A DNA stretch of 64,000 nt, taken from positions 1,240,001-1,304,000 of the forward strand of contig CP118523.1 in the NCBI GenBank assembly GCA_029227815.1, in the 5' to 3' direction. The stretch comes from Clostridiaceae bacterium M8S5. GTDB taxonomy: Bacteria; Bacillota; Clostridia; Tissierellales; MCWD3. Under the pieces are notes generated by a model that had not been told where the DNA came from, made no database searches, and worked only from the letters and a program-made list of their open reading frames with translations. This document shows, piece by piece, positions 63,115 through 64,000 of the stretch (the first letter of the stretch is position 1; each line of letters starts with the position of its first letter). The position numbers and the translations under genes are program-made.

Positions 63115-64000
63115 ATGCAGAATTTAAAAAAGATGATTACGATTGGAGCAATAATCTCCATAGGAGCATTGTTTTATGTAAACTTTTTTGTAGACGGTTT
63201 TATTATTACATTATCTATAGTTCTTTTACCATTATTATTATATAAATACAAAGACTTAAATCCAATTTTAACCTGCATGGTTACCGCTGTTGCTTCTCCA
63301 TTATTTAGATCAATAGTTATGTTACTAAATATCCAAAATTTAAATAAGGTAATAATCATGGTATCACCCGATATTGTATTTTACATAGCTTATGGTTTTT
63401 TGTTTTATTTCTTTTGTCATAAAAATAGAAAAGATTTGACTAAGTTTGCTATAGGTATTTTTATGAGCGACTTTTTAGCAAATTTATCAGAAGTAAGTGT
63501 TAGAACCAAAATAATAGGGCTAGAAGGAAAAGTAGTAAAAGGCTTAATCTTAATAGCAACAGTTAGGTGTGTATTAGTTTTAATTATCATAGTTTTACTA
63601 AAAAGATATAAATCATTTCTAATTAAACAAGAACATGAAGAAAGATACAAAAAACTGATGTTATTAATATCAAATTTCAAGAGTGAAATATATTTTATGA
63701 GAAAAAATATGGACAATATTGAAAATGTCACTAAAAAAACATTCAAGTCTTATAAGTATGCATGTGAAAATAGTTCAAAAGTCAAGTTACAAGCAATGTT
63801 ACTAGACATTTCCAAGGATATACATGAAATAAAAAAAGATTATATTAGAGTGATTAGTGGCTTAGAACTGTTGTTTGGAGATAAGTTTGAAAAACAGAAG
63901 ATATATTTAAAAGATATGATTAATATATTAGTAATAAATACAAAAGAATTTTTAGAAGCAGAAAATTTGAATGTAGATTTAAATGTGAGCATAAAATGTG
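63115..64000 (+). CDS. Membrane sensor-kinase-like protein, cut by the window end
   Basis: The frame is open from ATG 63115 to the end of the window (295 codons seen). About five or six hydrophobic segments in residues 1-165 begin MQNLKKMITIGAIISIGAL. A cytoplasmic helical region follows with FKSEIYFMRKNMDNI and later KDMINILVINTKEFLEAENL, which resembles the start of a GHKL ATPase domain. This suggests a LytS-like sensor kinase, but no catalytic motif is within view. AGGTGG lies upstream. The 3' end is missing. Confidence 0.6.
   Translation, partial: MQNLKKMITIGAIISIGALFYVNFFVDGFIITLSIVLLPLLLYKYKDLNPILTCMVTAVASPLFRSIVMLLNIQNLNKVIIMVSPDIVFYIAYGFLFYFFCHKNRKDLTKFAIGIFMSDFLANLSEVSVRTKIIGLEGKVVKGLILIATVRCVLVLIIIVLLKRYKSFLIKQEHEERYKKLMLLISNFKSEIYFMRKNMDNIENVTKKTFKSYKYACENSSKVKLQAMLLDISKDIHEIKKDYIRVISGLELLFGDKFEKQKIYLKDMINILVINTKEFLEAENLNVDLNVSIKC

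Overview
The window is AT-rich DNA from a low-GC Gram-positive anaerobe, most probably class Clostridia or the related Tissierellia. I cannot name the species. The evidence is strong AGGAGG-type ribosome sites, T-box leaders, a lysine riboswitch, PTS and sigma-54/LevR-type control, indolepyruvate:ferredoxin oxidoreductase, an acetylated diaminopimelate route, and a phosphorolytic nucleoside pathway. I see no tRNA, rRNA, CRISPR array, recognisable transposase or phage gene.

Layout. 0.3-5.7 kb: a YibE/F-like membrane protein, MFS exporter A and an OmpR/VanS-like two-component pair. 5.9-10.5 kb: an imperfect tandem duplication of a two-gene cassette (permuted papain/NlpC-like hydrolase plus Bax-inhibitor-1-like protein), headed by a ~150-bp repeat; the first unit ends in a deleted MFS remnant. 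9.9-12.8 kb: MFS exporters B and C, paralogues of A. 13-16 kb: iorA-iorB-GntR regulator. 16-19.5 kb: a flavoprotein, a ParB-like small protein, and a PadR/HAAS-like/DUF4825-like operon with a 17-bp-arm perfect inverted repeat at its promoter. 19.7-26 kb: a GAF-PucR regulator opposite an M20 amidohydrolase and an AbgT transporter, then a PepT-like peptidase. 26-32.3 kb: a sigma-54-type PTS operon (IIB-IIC-IIA, small membrane protein, LevR-type activator, MupG-like hydrolase). 32.4-35.1 kb: an exported protein and an unusual chemoreceptor carrying a solute-binding domain at its C terminus. 35.9-43.6 kb: leucine synthesis split into leuCDB (minus) and leuA (plus), each behind its own T-box, with two exported proteins between. 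43.9-47.5 kb: M19 dipeptidase, a second two-component pair and a small protein. 47.6-54.1 kb: a MATE exporter and MFS exporters D, E and F; D and E lie in duplicated cassettes with a promoter, a 28-codon leader ORF, a terminator, the ~150-bp repeat and a 19-codon ORF. 54.3-56.8 kb: deoB and a pyrimidine-nucleoside phosphorylase. 56.9-63.0 kb: lysine riboswitch and lysC-asd-dapA-dapB-dapH-aminotransferase. The right edge cuts a sensor-kinase-like gene.

How it fits together. The genes suggest an amino-acid- and peptide-using anaerobe: peptidases and AbgT supply amino acids, IorAB oxidises aromatic 2-oxoacids, and leucine and lysine synthesis are switched by RNA leaders. A heavy load of exporters and two envelope-type two-component systems suggests exposure to inhibitors. 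The most unusual structure is a dispersed repeat of 143-150 bp, five copies (probably three independent insertions), that sits at transcription terminators. In two of the three settings the terminator-like hairpin is present on both sides, as if duplicated on insertion. The other strong candidates are the leader-peptide/attenuator cassettes of the MFS exporters and the single-membrane-segment chemoreceptor with a predicted intracellular solute-binding domain.
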